Counted from the stretch's first letter, positions 38,032 to 47,428 are shown. The stretch: 64,000 nt of DNA from Pseudomonadota bacterium (GCA_023425645.1 JAFACG010000048.1:1-64000); one strand, 5' to 3'. Numbers and translations: made by a program. Notes: generated by a model not told the origin, from the letters alone.

Positions 38032-38970
38032 TTATTTTCCTTGTTTTTGGCTGGATTGGTAAATATGCCGAACGATGGTGTATGGCCTTTGTTTTACTTC
38101 CGAAAATATTTTTGATAGATAAATGCCAATTATTCCAACGAAAGAGATGATCATTCCGCCGAGAAGCCAGATGGACGCCATGACGGAGGTCCATCCGCTC
38201 AAGGGCGTGGAAAAGAAGAGCCAGTTGAATATCAAAAAACCGATATATATAAGGTCAAGGAAAGAAATCAATAGGCCTATGTAAAAAATGCCTATCAGAG
38301 GTTGATTGCTGAATGAGGTAATGGCATTGATGAGGTGGGCCAGTTTTTTCCTGAACGTATAGGTGGTTTGGCTGGTGCTGTGCTTGATCACTATTTTCGG
38401 ATTTTGCTGGAACCCGGTGATCTGCCATAGGCCGGCGATCAGCACTTCTCTTTCTTTGTGGCTCAGAAGCGCATCGACGTACCGCCTGGTCATCAGTCGC
38501 GCGGTAACCAGATTATCGGGCAGCTTGAGCCCGGCGAGAGCGTTGAAAATCCGGTAGAACCACTGTCCGCTCCAGCTTTCGAACCAGCCGCCCTTGCGTT
38601 TCTGCTGCACGCCATAGACCACATCGCAGGATTCGGCATTCATCTGGCCTGCAAAGTCCGTCAGCCATTCCGGCTCTTCTTCGAGGTCGCTGTCGATCAG
38701 GAAAATGAGCTCGCCCTTGGCGTGCGCCAGGCCTGTCATCATGGCTTTGTGATGGCCAAAGTTGCGGGACAGATCAATGACGACAACATGGGCGTCCTGT
38801 TCCGACAGTTCCACGGCCAACTCCAGGCTGTCGTCAGGAGAGCCGTCGTTGACCAATATGAGCTCATAGTCGTCCTGAACCAGGCTCTGCGCCGTTGCAG
38901 TAGCCCTGTCATGGAACTCCTTGATGTGGGGACCGGATTGATACAGAGAGGCAACAACCGACAGTTTCAT
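38032..38970 (-). CDS. GtrB/DPM1-like glycosyltransferase family 2 with C-terminal membrane helices
   Basis: This 312-residue protein has a GT-A fold catalytic domain (residues 1-220) with [37 protein letters not shown] and the metal motif LIDSDLEE. Two transmembrane segments follow (about 235-265 and 275-300), as in GtrB, ArnC and YfdH. These enzymes transfer a sugar from a nucleotide to undecaprenyl phosphate. The ATG at 38970 overlaps the wbqC stop. With GtrA in the operon it should make the lipid-linked donor. Confidence 0.88.
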   Translation of the reverse strand: MKLSVVASLYQSGPHIKEFHDRATATAQSLVQDDYELILVNDGSPDDSLELAVELSEQDAHVVVIDLSRNFGHHKAMMTGLAHAKGELIFLIDSDLEEEPEWLTDFAGQMNAESCDVVYGVQQKRKGGWFESWSGQWFYRIFNALAGLKLPDNLVTARLMTRRYVDALLSHKEREVLIAGLWQITGFQQNPKIVIKHSTSQTTYTFRKKLAHLINAITSFSNQPLIGIFYIGLLISFLDLIYIGFLIFNWLFFSTPLSGWTSVMASIWLLGGMIISFVGIIGIYLSKIFSEVKQRPYTIVRHIYQSSQKQGK

Positions 38971-39659
38971 TTCGTGTACCTCATGTGGCTGGAGGCGTGT
39001 CGGCCGCAGTTGAACAACAAGTCGAGAATGGTGACGCCATGCGTAAACTCGCCCCAGAGCTGCTGATATTCTGAGTATCCGGCATAGTCGAACCAGGTGA
39101 GCTTGATGCCCCGTTCGTTGAAGATCCTTTCGTCCACATAGTCTTTGGCTGCCGGCCCTGATATGTATTCGGTGCCGCCCGCTTGTGCGCAAAGGTCGGC
39201 CAGGCGCTCGGTTTTTCCATCCACCAAATGATAGTCCCACGAGTTCGAAAGAGTGGTCCGGACCCCCAGATAGTTGCAGATGGAGTGAATGAACTGGCGG
39301 TTGAGTTCAGAAAGATTGGTGGGAAGGGGGCCTCGGTACAGCGGCTCCAGCCATTCGGCGATTTCTTTGAAATGAGGGGCGCGGCTATAGTTCTGGACGA
39401 GGGCCTTCCAATGGCTTTCAGCCCAATCGGCTCCTTCTATTTCGGTCTCGCGAATTTTTTGATGATACTTCCCCTTGACGCGCACGGGAATAGTGAGCCA
39501 CTGGACCCCTTGCGGGGTCTTGATCTGATTGCGATTGCGCCAGTCGCGCCGCGTGTACTGCATGTCGTCGTAGAGAATGAATTCATCGACGGCCGCAATC
39601 ATGTCGAAGTAGCCTTTCCAGGGTATGTAATTCGACTGGAGGATGGCGACTTTCTTCAT
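38967..39659 (-). CDS. WbqC family protein
   Basis: This 230-residue protein opens with [18 protein letters not shown], followed by [19 protein letters not shown] and the late conserved ISG-A-DY--E--F segment, all characteristic of WbqC. The family is common in O-antigen and other glycan loci. Its biochemical role is not firmly established; transfer of amino acids or other acyl groups to amino sugars has been suggested. It overlaps both neighbours by 4 nt. It may help decorate the amino sugar made by RmlA-RfbB-WecE. Confidence 0.88.
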   Translation of the reverse strand: MKKVAILQSNYIPWKGYFDMIAAVDEFILYDDMQYTRRDWRNRNQIKTPQGVQWLTIPVRVKGKYHQKIRETEIEGADWAESHWKALVQNYSRAPHFKEIAEWLEPLYRGPLPTNLSELNRQFIHSICNYLGVRTTLSNSWDYHLVDGKTERLADLCAQAGGTEYISGPAAKDYVDERIFNERGIKLTWFDYAGYSEYQQLWGEFTHGVTILDLLFNCGRHASSHMRYTK

Positions 39660-41500
39660 TCCGGTTCCTTTGCCCGTGTTGCCCGACAGCGTTTTTCGGC
39701 TTCGTCCGGCAACACTGGCTTGTATAGTTCTTGAGTGCGCGGGTCAGTATATCCGCCGGCGCCCTGTGCGGTTTGCCACATTCCCACCCGTTCATAGCTC
39801 TCTGGGAAATTCATGCCGAGATCGGTCAACAGTGTTGTTGGAATGTGGCGCGGACCCGTGGGTTCGAGCAACACCCAGGCTGTTGCGATGTCCTGGCAGG
39901 GAGTCAGAAGCAAGGCGGCCTGGGCCAGATCGAGACTGCCTGAGTAGCCGCCGATCATCCAGGCCTGGCCTATGCTGTTGGCACCGAGCGCGTAGAGAAT
40001 GCCGGGGGACTGGCCAGATAAATCTATCATAGGCGTTTGGGGTTTGAAGCCTGCATCCTGGGCGGTTCTGATCGCCACTGATACATAGTTTGCATAGCTT
40101 GACGACAATACCAAGGCTGAGCGCCGGGGCCCTACCTCGAGCTCTGCTTCATTGAACCTGAGAGGTTCTGGCTGTCGGTAAGGGCGCTCCAGTCCTACTT
40201 GTAACAGCGCCGTGACGAGCACCTGGGCGATCAGCACCAACGGTAATGCAAATGACCAGGAGTCGCGCTTGCGGGCCAGGGGAGCTAGCAGGGTCAAGGC
40301 GGCGAGCAGCCAGAAGAAGATGGCGGAATCCCCTGCTTGCCAGTAGTTGCCGTTGGAGCCAAATGCGTAGATGTATGGCATCACTGCAAACAAGGCAATG
40401 GCGGCCCATTGCGTCAGGGGTGTTTGCAGCGGCGAACGGAACCGGCTGAAAAGGAGGCTGGCCAGAAGAGCGGCATAGACAATGCCTGAAATCAGAAGAC
40501 TTTGAAAATCGCCGAGGCTAAGCCTCCAATCGGAGAGGCGAAATAAAAGGAAAGGGATGGGCAGGAAAAGAGAGGCTGACAATAAAATGGAGATGATGGC
40601 AATTGCTGGTTTGTTTTTTTCTAGCCATGCAAATAAAACGCTCAAGAAAGAAATGGAAAAAACATAAAATATAAATTTCTTTTCTATATCGCTGAGAATG
40701 AGTTCTTCTAGGCGAACGATCTGCTCTACAGTATGTCCGCCGCCCAGGTGCCGGCCAAATTCGAGCCCGGTTTGAAGCCTGTTGATAAAGTCGGCAGGGC
40801 TTCTATCGATGAGAAGTGCACCGGCAATGAGCAGAACGCATGCGCTGGCAATCGAAATCAATAGCAGGCGCAAGGAAAATTTTCGCGCTATCAGCAGATA
40901 AACAGGCGTGGCGATCGCCAGTGCCAGAGCCGTGCTCGGCTTGGCCATGAAAGCCAGCCAGCCGCCGAGCCCTACTGTGGCCCAGCCCGTCACGCTTTTA
41001 CGGTCGCGTGTTTTTTCAGCCAATGTCAAACCAATGCCGGTGATCAGCAAGGCTTGTAGAGCCAGGCTGTTGTAGCTTGGCGTGAGAAGCCAGGAGTCAA
41101 ATAAAATTAATGTGCTGCTGGCCAGCCCTGCTGAAATGACATGTAGAACAACAGGTCGTTCGCTGGTAAGAGGAGCAGCCTTGCTCAGGTGGAGGTACGC
41201 ATGAGACCATGCAAGAAAAAAAGTTAGTAATATATTGGCTCTGCGAAGATTGGCAATGTCACCGTCTAAAATTAAATATAAAGGGTGGTAAACGTAGCCG
41301 AACTGAGTTACGGAAAATTTATATAGATAGGGGGTGGAAATCCAATTTAGATAAAATGCCTCATCGGTGAAATCGAGGCCATAAGAACTGAATTTTAGAA
41401 TATGAAATAAAATTAAAAATGTTCCTGCGGCAGAAAGCGCTGTCATCACTTGCCACGAGGCGGTGATAGTTGTGCTCGGTTTTTCTTCAGAAAAGGCCAT
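39656..41500 (-). CDS. Large multispanning GT-C-like membrane protein
   Basis: This 614-residue protein has about 11-13 hydrophobic helices up to residue 460, then a soluble periplasmic-type domain (about 465-614). The first loop carries [10 protein letters not shown], which resembles the acidic first-loop motif of GT-C glycosyltransferases such as ArnT/GT39. It is the first gene of the ten-gene operon. Its likely job is to move a sugar from the lipid carrier to its acceptor (LPS, another glycan or a protein) outside the inner membrane. Codon use is AT-richer than in the flanking core genes. The assignment to GT-C is by topology and one motif. Confidence 0.65.
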   Translation of the reverse strand: MAFSEEKPSTTITASWQVMTALSAAGTFLILFHILKFSSYGLDFTDEAFYLNWISTPYLYKFSVTQFGYVYHPLYLILDGDIANLRRANILLTFFLAWSHAYLHLSKAAPLTSERPVVLHVISAGLASSTLILFDSWLLTPSYNSLALQALLITGIGLTLAEKTRDRKSVTGWATVGLGGWLAFMAKPSTALALAIATPVYLLIARKFSLRLLLISIASACVLLIAGALLIDRSPADFINRLQTGLEFGRHLGGGHTVEQIVRLEELILSDIEKKFIFYVFSISFLSVLFAWLEKNKPAIAIISILLSASLFLPIPFLLFRLSDWRLSLGDFQSLLISGIVYAALLASLLFSRFRSPLQTPLTQWAAIALFAVMPYIYAFGSNGNYWQAGDSAIFFWLLAALTLLAPLARKRDSWSFALPLVLIAQVLVTALLQVGLERPYRQPEPLRFNEAELEVGPRRSALVLSSSYANYVSVAIRTAQDAGFKPQTPMIDLSGQSPGILYALGANSIGQAWMIGGYSGSLDLAQAALLLTPCQDIATAWVLLEPTGPRHIPTTLLTDLGMNFPESYERVGMWQTAQGAGGYTDPRTQELYKPVLPDEAEKRCRATRAKEPE

Positions 41501-41750
41501 TGGCGCTGCTCACAGGGCAATTAAAAAATGTCACATTTTACTCGCAGAGATGGGCGAAGTCAGCCGGACAGGCTCGAAAGATCGGCTTGGGGATGTTGTG
41601 CTCCTGCGTCTCGCTTGGGGATTGGACGCATGATATCCGCCAGTGTTGCTGAAAGAGTGGATGGCAAGCCGGAGGGATCGGAGTTGTCCGAGAGGGAGGG
41701 AGCGGCGCCATCCGCGGCCAGATGGCGCGTTGGCCGAGTCGAAAACAACT

Positions 41751-41774
41751 AAGCCCAGCTCGACGGCTGGGCTT
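41751..41774. terminator. Hairpin downstream of the pyridoxamine-oxidase-like gene
   Basis: A 9-bp perfect stem, AAGCCCAGC-tcgacg-GCTGGGCTT, lies 23 nt after the stop of the minus-strand gene at 41797. The plus side reads into TTTT and the minus side into AGTTGTTTTC, so it could act in either direction. The remaining 41501-41750 holds no gene I can support and should contain the glycan-operon promoter. Confidence 0.6.
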
Positions 41775-41796
41775 TTCGGGTTGATTCCGGGTAAAT

Positions 41797-42306
41797 CTAA
41801 TCGATCTTGCCGTGCTTGCCCATATCGGCGGGACGCTCGCCCATGATGGCGGCCTTGACCATCTTGGCCATCTGGGTCAGCTTTCCTTCTTCCACATTCC
41901 AGTATTCGGCGAAATGGATCTGCACGCAGACCAGGGTCAGATCGGGATCCTCGATGCCTTTGGGGAACCAGGCTTCGGTCATGGTATTCCAGAAGCGTTC
42001 CTTGTGATCCATGTCGTCGACCAGGCTGGCCGTGCCGGCCACGGAAACGTATGTATCATGCCTGCTGTCCGCATAGCTGACATTGACGCGCGGGTCAGCC
42101 AGCAGCTCTGCCACGGGCTCACTCGAGCGCGACATGAAGAACCAGAGCTTGTCGTCGTCGTCCGGCCGCAGCACCTTTGCCTTCTGGGTCGTCATGGGCC
42201 GGGCATGCAGGACGTCGCCGGCGCCGTGAGTGGTGAACATCGCGAAACGGATGTCCTTGATGAGCTCTTGCAGGCGTTTAAAAGAAGATTCCACTTGTCC
42301 GTTCAT
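41797..42306 (-). CDS. Pyridoxamine 5'-phosphate oxidase-like (general stress) protein
   Basis: This 169-residue split-barrel flavin-binding-type protein contains HARPMTTQKAKV, LWFFMSRSSEPV and a VNVSYADSRHDTYVSV strand pair, typical of the COG3871 general-stress family. Members bind FMN or FAD and have uncertain redox roles. Its own short transcription unit ends at the hairpin at 41751. It lies 36 nt downstream of sodC on the same strand, so co-expression with an oxidative-defence gene is likely. Confidence 0.82.
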   Translation of the reverse strand: MNGQVESSFKRLQELIKDIRFAMFTTHGAGDVLHARPMTTQKAKVLRPDDDDKLWFFMSRSSEPVAELLADPRVNVSYADSRHDTYVSVAGTASLVDDMDHKERFWNTMTEAWFPKGIEDPDLTLVCVQIHFAEYWNVEEGKLTQMAKMVKAAIMGERPADMGKHGKID

Positions 42307-42342
42307 AACGTCTCCTTGGAGAGGTTGAAAAAAGTCGGAAAC

Positions 42343-42894
42343 TTATTTTTCGATGACGCCGCACGCTATCCTTCCAGCGCCTCCGCCGAGCGGATTTGGA
42401 TGGTCGGAGTGGTTGTCGCCGCCTTCATGGATCATCAGGGCGCGGCCCCGGACCTGATCCAGCGACTTCAGGCGCGGAGCCAGCACGGGCGTTGTCGCCG
42501 TCCCATCCGCGCTGACGTACAGGGCAGGCAGGTCACCCTGGTGGCCATCGCCCCAGGGAAAACCGTGCTTGCCCGTCTTTTCTGGATCCAGGTGGCCTCC
42601 CGCTGCTCCGGCCGGCGTCACTTTGCCTTCTTTCTCGGCGGGACCGCAGTCGGGTGTTTCGTGGACGTGGAATCCATGAATTCCAGGCTCTAGCCCTTTG
42701 AGTTCCGGCGTGAAGACCAGGCCATAGTCCGTCTGGCTGACGGACACTTGCCCAATCCCGTCCTTCGCTCCATCCTTGGTGGCCAAGGCCATGGGAATCG
42801 TGATCTCGGCCAAGGCCGGCGCCGCCGGCCCCAGGCTTGCGGCCGCGCCTGCCGCTACGAGCGCGTGTCGAACATAGACTGAAAAAAGACGCAT
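42343..42894 (-). CDS. sodC: Periplasmic Cu/Zn superoxide dismutase
   Basis: This 183-residue protein has a signal peptide ending near PALA-EI (residue about 29). Copper ligands are in [11 protein letters not shown], and the [22 protein letters not shown] loop supplies bridging and zinc ligands. The terminal copper His and the catalytic Arg are in [12 protein letters not shown] and [10 protein letters not shown]. The complete ligand set predicts an active enzyme that removes periplasmic superoxide. An AGGAG site precedes ATG 42894. Confidence 0.93.
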   Translation of the reverse strand: MRLFSVYVRHALVAAGAAASLGPAAPALAEITIPMALATKDGAKDGIGQVSVSQTDYGLVFTPELKGLEPGIHGFHVHETPDCGPAEKEGKVTPAGAAGGHLDPEKTGKHGFPWGDGHQGDLPALYVSADGTATTPVLAPRLKSLDQVRGRALMIHEGGDNHSDHPNPLGGGAGRIACGVIEK

Positions 42895-43090
42895 GATTCC
42901 GGCTCCTTTTGAAAGGCAAACAGATATCAAATCAGCCTAGCACCGATCGCGGCCCCACATTTAAGAAGACGTTTCCCTTTGTCAGCAAAGCGCGAAGCGG
43001 GGCCGACTTTGTTCCATGGCTTGAGGCGGAGCTGCCCGTAGCCAGGCGAAATCCGGATACGCCGGACCAAAACAAAAAGCCTGTCAAGTG

Positions 43091-43215
43091 AACAGGTTCC
43101 GGGAAACCGGACGTTGCTTCGATCTTCGAGGGGTACATAGGCGAACCGGCGGCGCGCCGAACGCGCGGACAAGGGAACTTTAGTTGTTCATCCGTTACGC
43201 AAGCCTTGCCATCGT
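43091..43215 (-). mobile_element. Relic A: decayed 3' end of an IS3-family element
   Basis: This stretch aligns with relic B (44115-44235) over about 120 bp. The first 38 aligned bases (from AACAGG to CGATCTTCG) match at 27 positions, and later blocks such as CGATCTTCG, GCGGCGC, GAAC-CGCGGA and GTTCAT follow in the same order with only a 3-nt shift. On the minus strand it contains the last codons of a transposase-like tail (MARLA then TAA), matching MATLQ-TAA in relic B. It occupies the upstream region of the chaperone gene; the rest of 42895-43090 shows no gene. Confidence 0.6.
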
Positions 43216-43250
43216 GGCAATTGCGCTGTTTATGATAAGGAGACGAACGA

Positions 43251-43721
43251 ATGGACGCTCACAATTTAATTGCTTTGTTTGGTCAGGAAACGGGTGTGCC
43301 CATGGCGTTGAGCGAGGCGGGGACGGTGTCGCTGGCCTTCGAAGTCGGACCCACCGTACAGCTGGAGTATGACCCGATGATCAATGGCCTGCAGTGCTAT
43401 GTGGTGCTGGGACAGGCGCCGGCCGATCAGCCGGCGTGCTACGCGCTGTTTCGCCGGATGCTGGCCGCGAACGTATTCGGTTGCGATACCGATGGCGCTA
43501 CGCTGGGGCTGGACGAGGTCACGGGGGACTTGATCCTGTCGCGTTGCTTGGACCTGGCGCATGCTGATACGGCCAGCTTGCGCACCACTCTTGAATCGAT
43601 GGTGCCTCTGGCCCTCGATTGGCAGCGCCGCTTGGAGGGGCTCTTTCCTGACGGTGATGAGGATTCGATTGCGACCAGGGCCAGCAGCCTTTCCGATCCG
43701 GCTTTTGGCTTTCGAGCTTAA
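43251..43721 (+). CDS. CesT-family type III secretion chaperone (orphan)
   Basis: This 156-residue acidic protein has the CesT/Tir-chaperone pattern: a short N-terminal helix, the FEVGPTVQLEYDP strand, the RRMLAANVFGCDTDGATLGL segment with a following LDEVTGDLILSRCLD, then a C-terminal helix with ALDWQRRLE. Such chaperones bind type III effectors as dimers. AAGGAG precedes the ATG. No effector or secretion-apparatus gene is present in the window, and the gene sits between two IS3-family relics, so it is either an orphan or serves a system elsewhere. Confidence 0.75.
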   Translation: MDAHNLIALFGQETGVPMALSEAGTVSLAFEVGPTVQLEYDPMINGLQCYVVLGQAPADQPACYALFRRMLAANVFGCDTDGATLGLDEVTGDLILSRCLDLAHADTASLRTTLESMVPLALDWQRRLEGLFPDGDEDSIATRASSLSDPAFGFRA

Positions 43722-43760
43722 TTTTTTCTAGGATGCTTACCTAGTACCTCCAACTTAATT

Positions 43761-43779
43761 GCCAAGGGCGTACCTTGGC
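43761..43779. repeat. Hairpin after the chaperone gene
   Basis: A perfect 7-bp inverted repeat, GCCAAGG-gcgta-CCTTGGC, lies 40 nt after the chaperone stop. No U-run follows, so it is a weak terminator candidate at best. Confidence 0.4.
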
Positions 43780-43827
43780 TGTGAGACACCTTGAAGTTGT
43801 ACTTGACCATCCGGGATCGACTCTCGA

Positions 43828-44074
43828 ATGAACAGCAACTCCATGTTCAGTCTATGGCCCGATACGGTCCGATGAACTGCATATCGTCCAGACCTGGACG
43901 CCGTACCTTGCCCGCGATACGTCCTCGGCCTTGGAGGCCATCCACACGGTATTCGATCGTGCGGTCCCCGCACGGGATTTGTGCGACATGCAATGTGTTG
44001 CAAAACTACCCCAGACACAGTTCCGGCAGCAATTTGATGTTGAAAGGATTATGAATAAGAGGAAGGGCTTCTGA
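43828..44074 (+). pseudogene. Unidentified gene remnant with a frameshift
   Basis: ATG 43828 opens a short frame (MNSNSMFSLWPDTVR, stop at 43873). A second frame, open from 43859 to the stop at 44072-44074, reads like a protein (SDELHIVQTWTPYLARD, then SSALEAIHTVFDRAV and a basic MNKRKGF end). Joining the two needs one frameshift. I do not recognise the family. It lies between the two IS relics, next to the orphan chaperone, and may be a decayed effector or regulator. Confidence 0.35.
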
Positions 44075-44114
44075 CCCTTGCGCAGAAGCTCAGGCCGACA
44101 GGCCGGGTTTTTTC

Positions 44115-44340
44115 AACAGGCCCTCGAAAATTGGACATCGATCCGATCTTCGGGGGTTTTCACATGGCCGAGCCCGCGGCGCAATGAACTCGCGGATGAG
44201 AGAGCCCTTGGTGTTCATTGCTTACTGCAGCGTTGCCATGGCCAGCCGCTGTTTTGGGGTAACGCCGCTCAATGCCGCGTTTGAGCGTTCATGACCGTAA
44301 ATCCACATCCAGTCTGAATATATTTCAGCTTAATGTCCTT
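44115..44340 (-). mobile_element. Relic B: IS3-family transposase C-terminus and element end
   Basis: The minus strand encodes SDWMWIYGHERSNAALSGVT then PKQRLAMATLQ and TAA (stop at 44222-44224). This is the conserved C-terminal end of IS3-family OrfB transposases (normally W-Y-NxERPN-AL-G-TP). Only about 36 codons remain before an upstream stop near 44335, and the conserved Pro after ER is changed to Ser, so it is dead. Non-coding sequence from 44221 down to 44115 matches relic A. Confidence 0.75.
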
Positions 44341-44346
44341 TGCTTT
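44333..44346 (+). repeat. 14-bp direct repeat, left copy
   Basis: ATGTCCTTTGCTTT occurs here and again at 47378-47391. The two copies flank the autotransporter gene at 151 and 168 nt. Confidence 0.7.
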
Positions 44347-44497
44347 CCTTCCCCTCTTCCGGAGGGCATCAATCCCTCTCCACCGAAACCATACTGTCAA
44401 TCCGCCATATAGGGACTTGGCTTGACAAAATCTAGTACGAATGGCCTAAACTTGAGCGATACACCAATCAATAAAATAAGAGGAAGCCTCGAGGAAA

Positions 44498-47209
44498 ATG
44501 GAGAAGAAACAACAATTCTCGACAGCTCAATATTCCTATTATTCTGGCCACGCAATATCCGCCGATTCTGATCCCGTCCGCCTGACGCACCGGTATGTTC
44601 CGTTAGCGTTAGGGGCAATCTTATGCCTTGCGGGAGGGGCTAGTCCGGCGCTAGCACAACAATGGAACCTCAACTCAGACGAAAACAAAAGCGGACCAAG
44701 TTTTGTGTGGGAGGGAGCCCAAGTTCGCATTGGTAACATTGCAGACGCTACGCTCACCTTAACGGATGGCGCGAAAGTGTTTGCCCGCGCGAGCAATGCG
44801 TCGGCTATTCAGCTTGGGAATGGTGTAGGGGTATACGGAGGTCTGAACATCAGCGGACTGGGCACGCAGGTCAGCACAGGCCGACTCGGGGTTGGCGCAA
44901 CTCAGCGCGCATCAGGTGCAGTGACTGTCACGGATAACGGCCTCTTGCAGGCGGATACTCTTAATGTGGCGTTCTATGCCCCCAATACAGGCACAGTCAC
45001 TGTCAACTCGGGAGGCCGTATCGAGAGCAATAATGCCACGATTGGGTATTCCGGGGTGGGCAGCCTGACCATTGTTGACCCTGGCTCATCATTTGATGTT
45101 CATGGGACCCTATGGATTGGTCGTGAGGCGTCAGGTCACGGAACCTTGGATATCGGCAACGGCGCTACTGTATCCGCCGGGGCTCTCAGTCTTGGTCTCG
45201 GTCCAACCGCGACGGGACAAGCTAGTGTAAAAGGAGCCGGCTCGAGCCTCGCTGTAGTCGGCGAGCTTCGTCTGGGCCGTTTGCAGGGAGGAGGATCCGC
45301 AAGCACGCTGAACATTTCTGATCATGGTGCCGTGTCGGCAGGCTTTGTCAGGTTTGGTGACGGCAGCGGAACAATCGATCTCGGCACCGATGGGGTTCTT
45401 GCAGCGGGCCACATTTACCAGGATGATGAAGCAATCGGCGGGACCAATGCCTTCAATTTTAGCGGCGGTACCTTGCGCCTGACAGGGGATCAGCCCGAGC
45501 TGTTCAAGAACTTGCCGTCCGGCAGTGTCACGCTTGGCGGAAATGGCGGCACGATCGACACACAGGGCTACGATGTAAGCGTTGTCAGCGATATCCGGGG
45601 TGGAGGTGCCCTGACCAAGACAGGGGCAGGAACCCTGCGCCTGATGGCAACAACCGGCTACACCGGCAACACCGATGTGCAGGGGGGCGCTTTGGCTGCC
45701 GGCGCAGCGAACGTATTTGCGCCCGGTTCCAATCATATTGTTCAACGCAGCGGAGTCTTATCAGCCGGGGACTTCGATCAAACCGTCGGTGCGCTTGAAA
45801 ACTCCGGGCGCGTATCGTTATCTGGAGGGACGGCGGCCAATGTTCTGACGATAGCAGGCAATTATCACGGTAACGGTGGTGTTGTTGAAATTGATACTGT
45901 TCTGGGCGACGACGCCTCGGCGACTGACCGTCTCGTGATTGGCGGCAACAGTACAGGGTCCAGTTTCCTGCGCGTTAATAATGCAGGCGGCGCCGGGGCA
46001 CTGACCAACAACGGCATCAAAGTGATCGACGTGGCTGGCAATTCGGCCGGCACTTTCAAGCTGCAGGGCGATTATGTGCATCAGGGCGAGCAGACCTTGG
46101 TCGCTGACGCTTACGCTTACAAGCTTTATCAGGGCGGAACCGCGACCCCTGACGATGGCAACTGGTATCTGAGATCGGAATTGATCGCACCCACGTCCAG
46201 CGAGCCGCGCACACAAGCTCTATATCAGGCTGGCGTTCCCGTCTACGAGGCCTATCCCCAAACTCTTTTGGCCCTGAACGCCTTGCCCACCTTGCAGCAG
46301 CGCATTGGCAATCGTTTCTGGGCTGGTAATGATCAGGGTGGCGCGGCCCAGGGCGAGGCCGGCACCAAGCAGGCAACAGTATGGGGTCGTATAGAAGGAT
46401 CACATTCAGCGATCAAACCCAATGTGTCCACTTCCGGTTCCAAGTACGATCAGGATATCTTCAGGCTGCAAACTGGAGTGGACGCTCGGCTTGCAGACAA
46501 TGCCGATGGCCAGCTTATAGGTGGCCTGTCCGTCCGTTATGGACGCGGCTCGACATCGCTTCATTCTGTTCATGGCGATGGCTCGATTCGCACCGAAGGG
46601 GTGGGTCTGGACGGAACGCTTACCTGGTACGGTGACAATGGCTTCTACGCAGACGCCCAAGGTCAGGCTTCCTGGTATTCCAGTGATTTAAAGTCCAGAA
46701 CTGCGGGAATCAATCTTGACAAGGGTAATGATGGCTTTGGTTACGCGTTCTCGCTCGAAGCCGGCAAGCGCCTCAACCTGGATAAAAGATGGTCGCTTAC
46801 CCCGCAGGCACAGCTTGCATATTCCAACGTGGACTTCGACAGGTTCACCGATCCCTTTGGTGCATCTGTTCGCCTCAAGCAAGCTGAAAGCCTGGAAGGG
46901 CGTTTGGGCCTTGCGCTCGGCTACGAGAATGCCATGTACAACGGCAAGCGCCAGCCAGATCGTATTTTAGTTTACGGCGCAGTCAATCTGTACCAGGAAT
47001 TCCTTGATGGAACCTCGATAGACGTTTCCGGCACCCGTTTTGACCGCCGGAATGACCGGACCCGGGGCGGACTGGGCGTGGGCGGCACGTATAGCTGGAA
47101 TGACGGCAAGTATTCCATCTATGGTGAAGTCAACGTGACGTCGAGCCTGAGCCATTTCGGGGACAGCTACGGCATTCAGGGTCAAGCGGGTATCCGGTTA
47201 CGCTGGTAA
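44498..47209 (+). CDS. Classical (type Va) autotransporter adhesin-like protein
   Basis: This 903-residue protein has an extended signal peptide of about 53 residues (charged tail, then LALGAILCLAGGASPALA, cut before QQW). A passenger of beta-helix-like repeats follows (about 55-585), rich in Gly/Asn/Ser with recurring G-L-V---G-L-----L--G pattern and PATR-like repeats such as GALTKTGAGTLRL. An AIDA-type autotransporter beta-barrel (about 630-903) ends in the aromatic residue Trp (GIRLRW). No protease triad is seen in the passenger. It should be a surface adhesin or autoaggregation factor. GAGGAAA precedes the start. Codon use is less GC-rich than the core genes. Confidence 0.92.
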   Translation: MEKKQQFSTAQYSYYSGHAISADSDPVRLTHRYVPLALGAILCLAGGASPALAQQWNLNSDENKSGPSFVWEGAQVRIGNIADATLTLTDGAKVFARASNASAIQLGNGVGVYGGLNISGLGTQVSTGRLGVGATQRASGAVTVTDNGLLQADTLNVAFYAPNTGTVTVNSGGRIESNNATIGYSGVGSLTIVDPGSSFDVHGTLWIGREASGHGTLDIGNGATVSAGALSLGLGPTATGQASVKGAGSSLAVVGELRLGRLQGGGSASTLNISDHGAVSAGFVRFGDGSGTIDLGTDGVLAAGHIYQDDEAIGGTNAFNFSGGTLRLTGDQPELFKNLPSGSVTLGGNGGTIDTQGYDVSVVSDIRGGGALTKTGAGTLRLMATTGYTGNTDVQGGALAAGAANVFAPGSNHIVQRSGVLSAGDFDQTVGALENSGRVSLSGGTAANVLTIAGNYHGNGGVVEIDTVLGDDASATDRLVIGGNSTGSSFLRVNNAGGAGALTNNGIKVIDVAGNSAGTFKLQGDYVHQGEQTLVADAYAYKLYQGGTATPDDGNWYLRSELIAPTSSEPRTQALYQAGVPVYEAYPQTLLALNALPTLQQRIGNRFWAGNDQGGAAQGEAGTKQATVWGRIEGSHSAIKPNVSTSGSKYDQDIFRLQTGVDARLADNADGQLIGGLSVRYGRGSTSLHSVHGDGSIRTEGVGLDGTLTWYGDNGFYADAQGQASWYSSDLKSRTAGINLDKGNDGFGYAFSLEAGKRLNLDKRWSLTPQAQLAYSNVDFDRFTDPFGASVRLKQAESLEGRLGLALGYENAMYNGKRQPDRILVYGAVNLYQEFLDGTSIDVSGTRFDRRNDRTRGGLGVGGTYSWNDGKYSIYGEVNVTSSLSHFGDSYGIQGQAGIRLRW

Positions 47210-47328
47210 AAATTCTGGCTTTGACTTCGATCTTGCCGAGCAATTGAGGCGAAAACTGACCAGCGTGCCAAATGATTGGTATGGGGCCTCGTGAGCGTGC
47301 CAGAATGAAAACCGTGTCGTGAAAGAAA

Positions 47329-47358
47329 ACCGCCTACCCTGTGAGAGGGTAAGGCGGT
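47329..47358. terminator. Long hairpin downstream of the autotransporter
   Basis: ACCGCCTACCCT pairs with AGGGTAAGGCGGT around a GTGAG loop, leaving one unpaired A. The minus-strand side continues into TTTTCTTTC, so as a terminator it would act on leftward transcription. Confidence 0.5.
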
Positions 47359-47377
47359 CTTAAAGAAGACAAAGAGG

Positions 47378-47391
47378 ATGTCCTTTGCTTT
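47378..47391 (+). repeat. 14-bp direct repeat, right copy
   Basis: Exact second copy of ATGTCCTTTGCTTT (left copy at 44333-44346). Confidence 0.7.
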
Positions 47392-47428
47392 GCTCACATG
47401 ATCAAAGCACAGTGGCTATGATCACGGA

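Noticed and set aside
43173..43197. GGGAACTTT with downstream CGTTA as an ECF or HrpL-type promoter for the chaperone gene
   Set aside because: The spacing is too short for the known ECF or hrp boxes, and the segment is part of the IS-relic homology (relic A), which explains the sequence.
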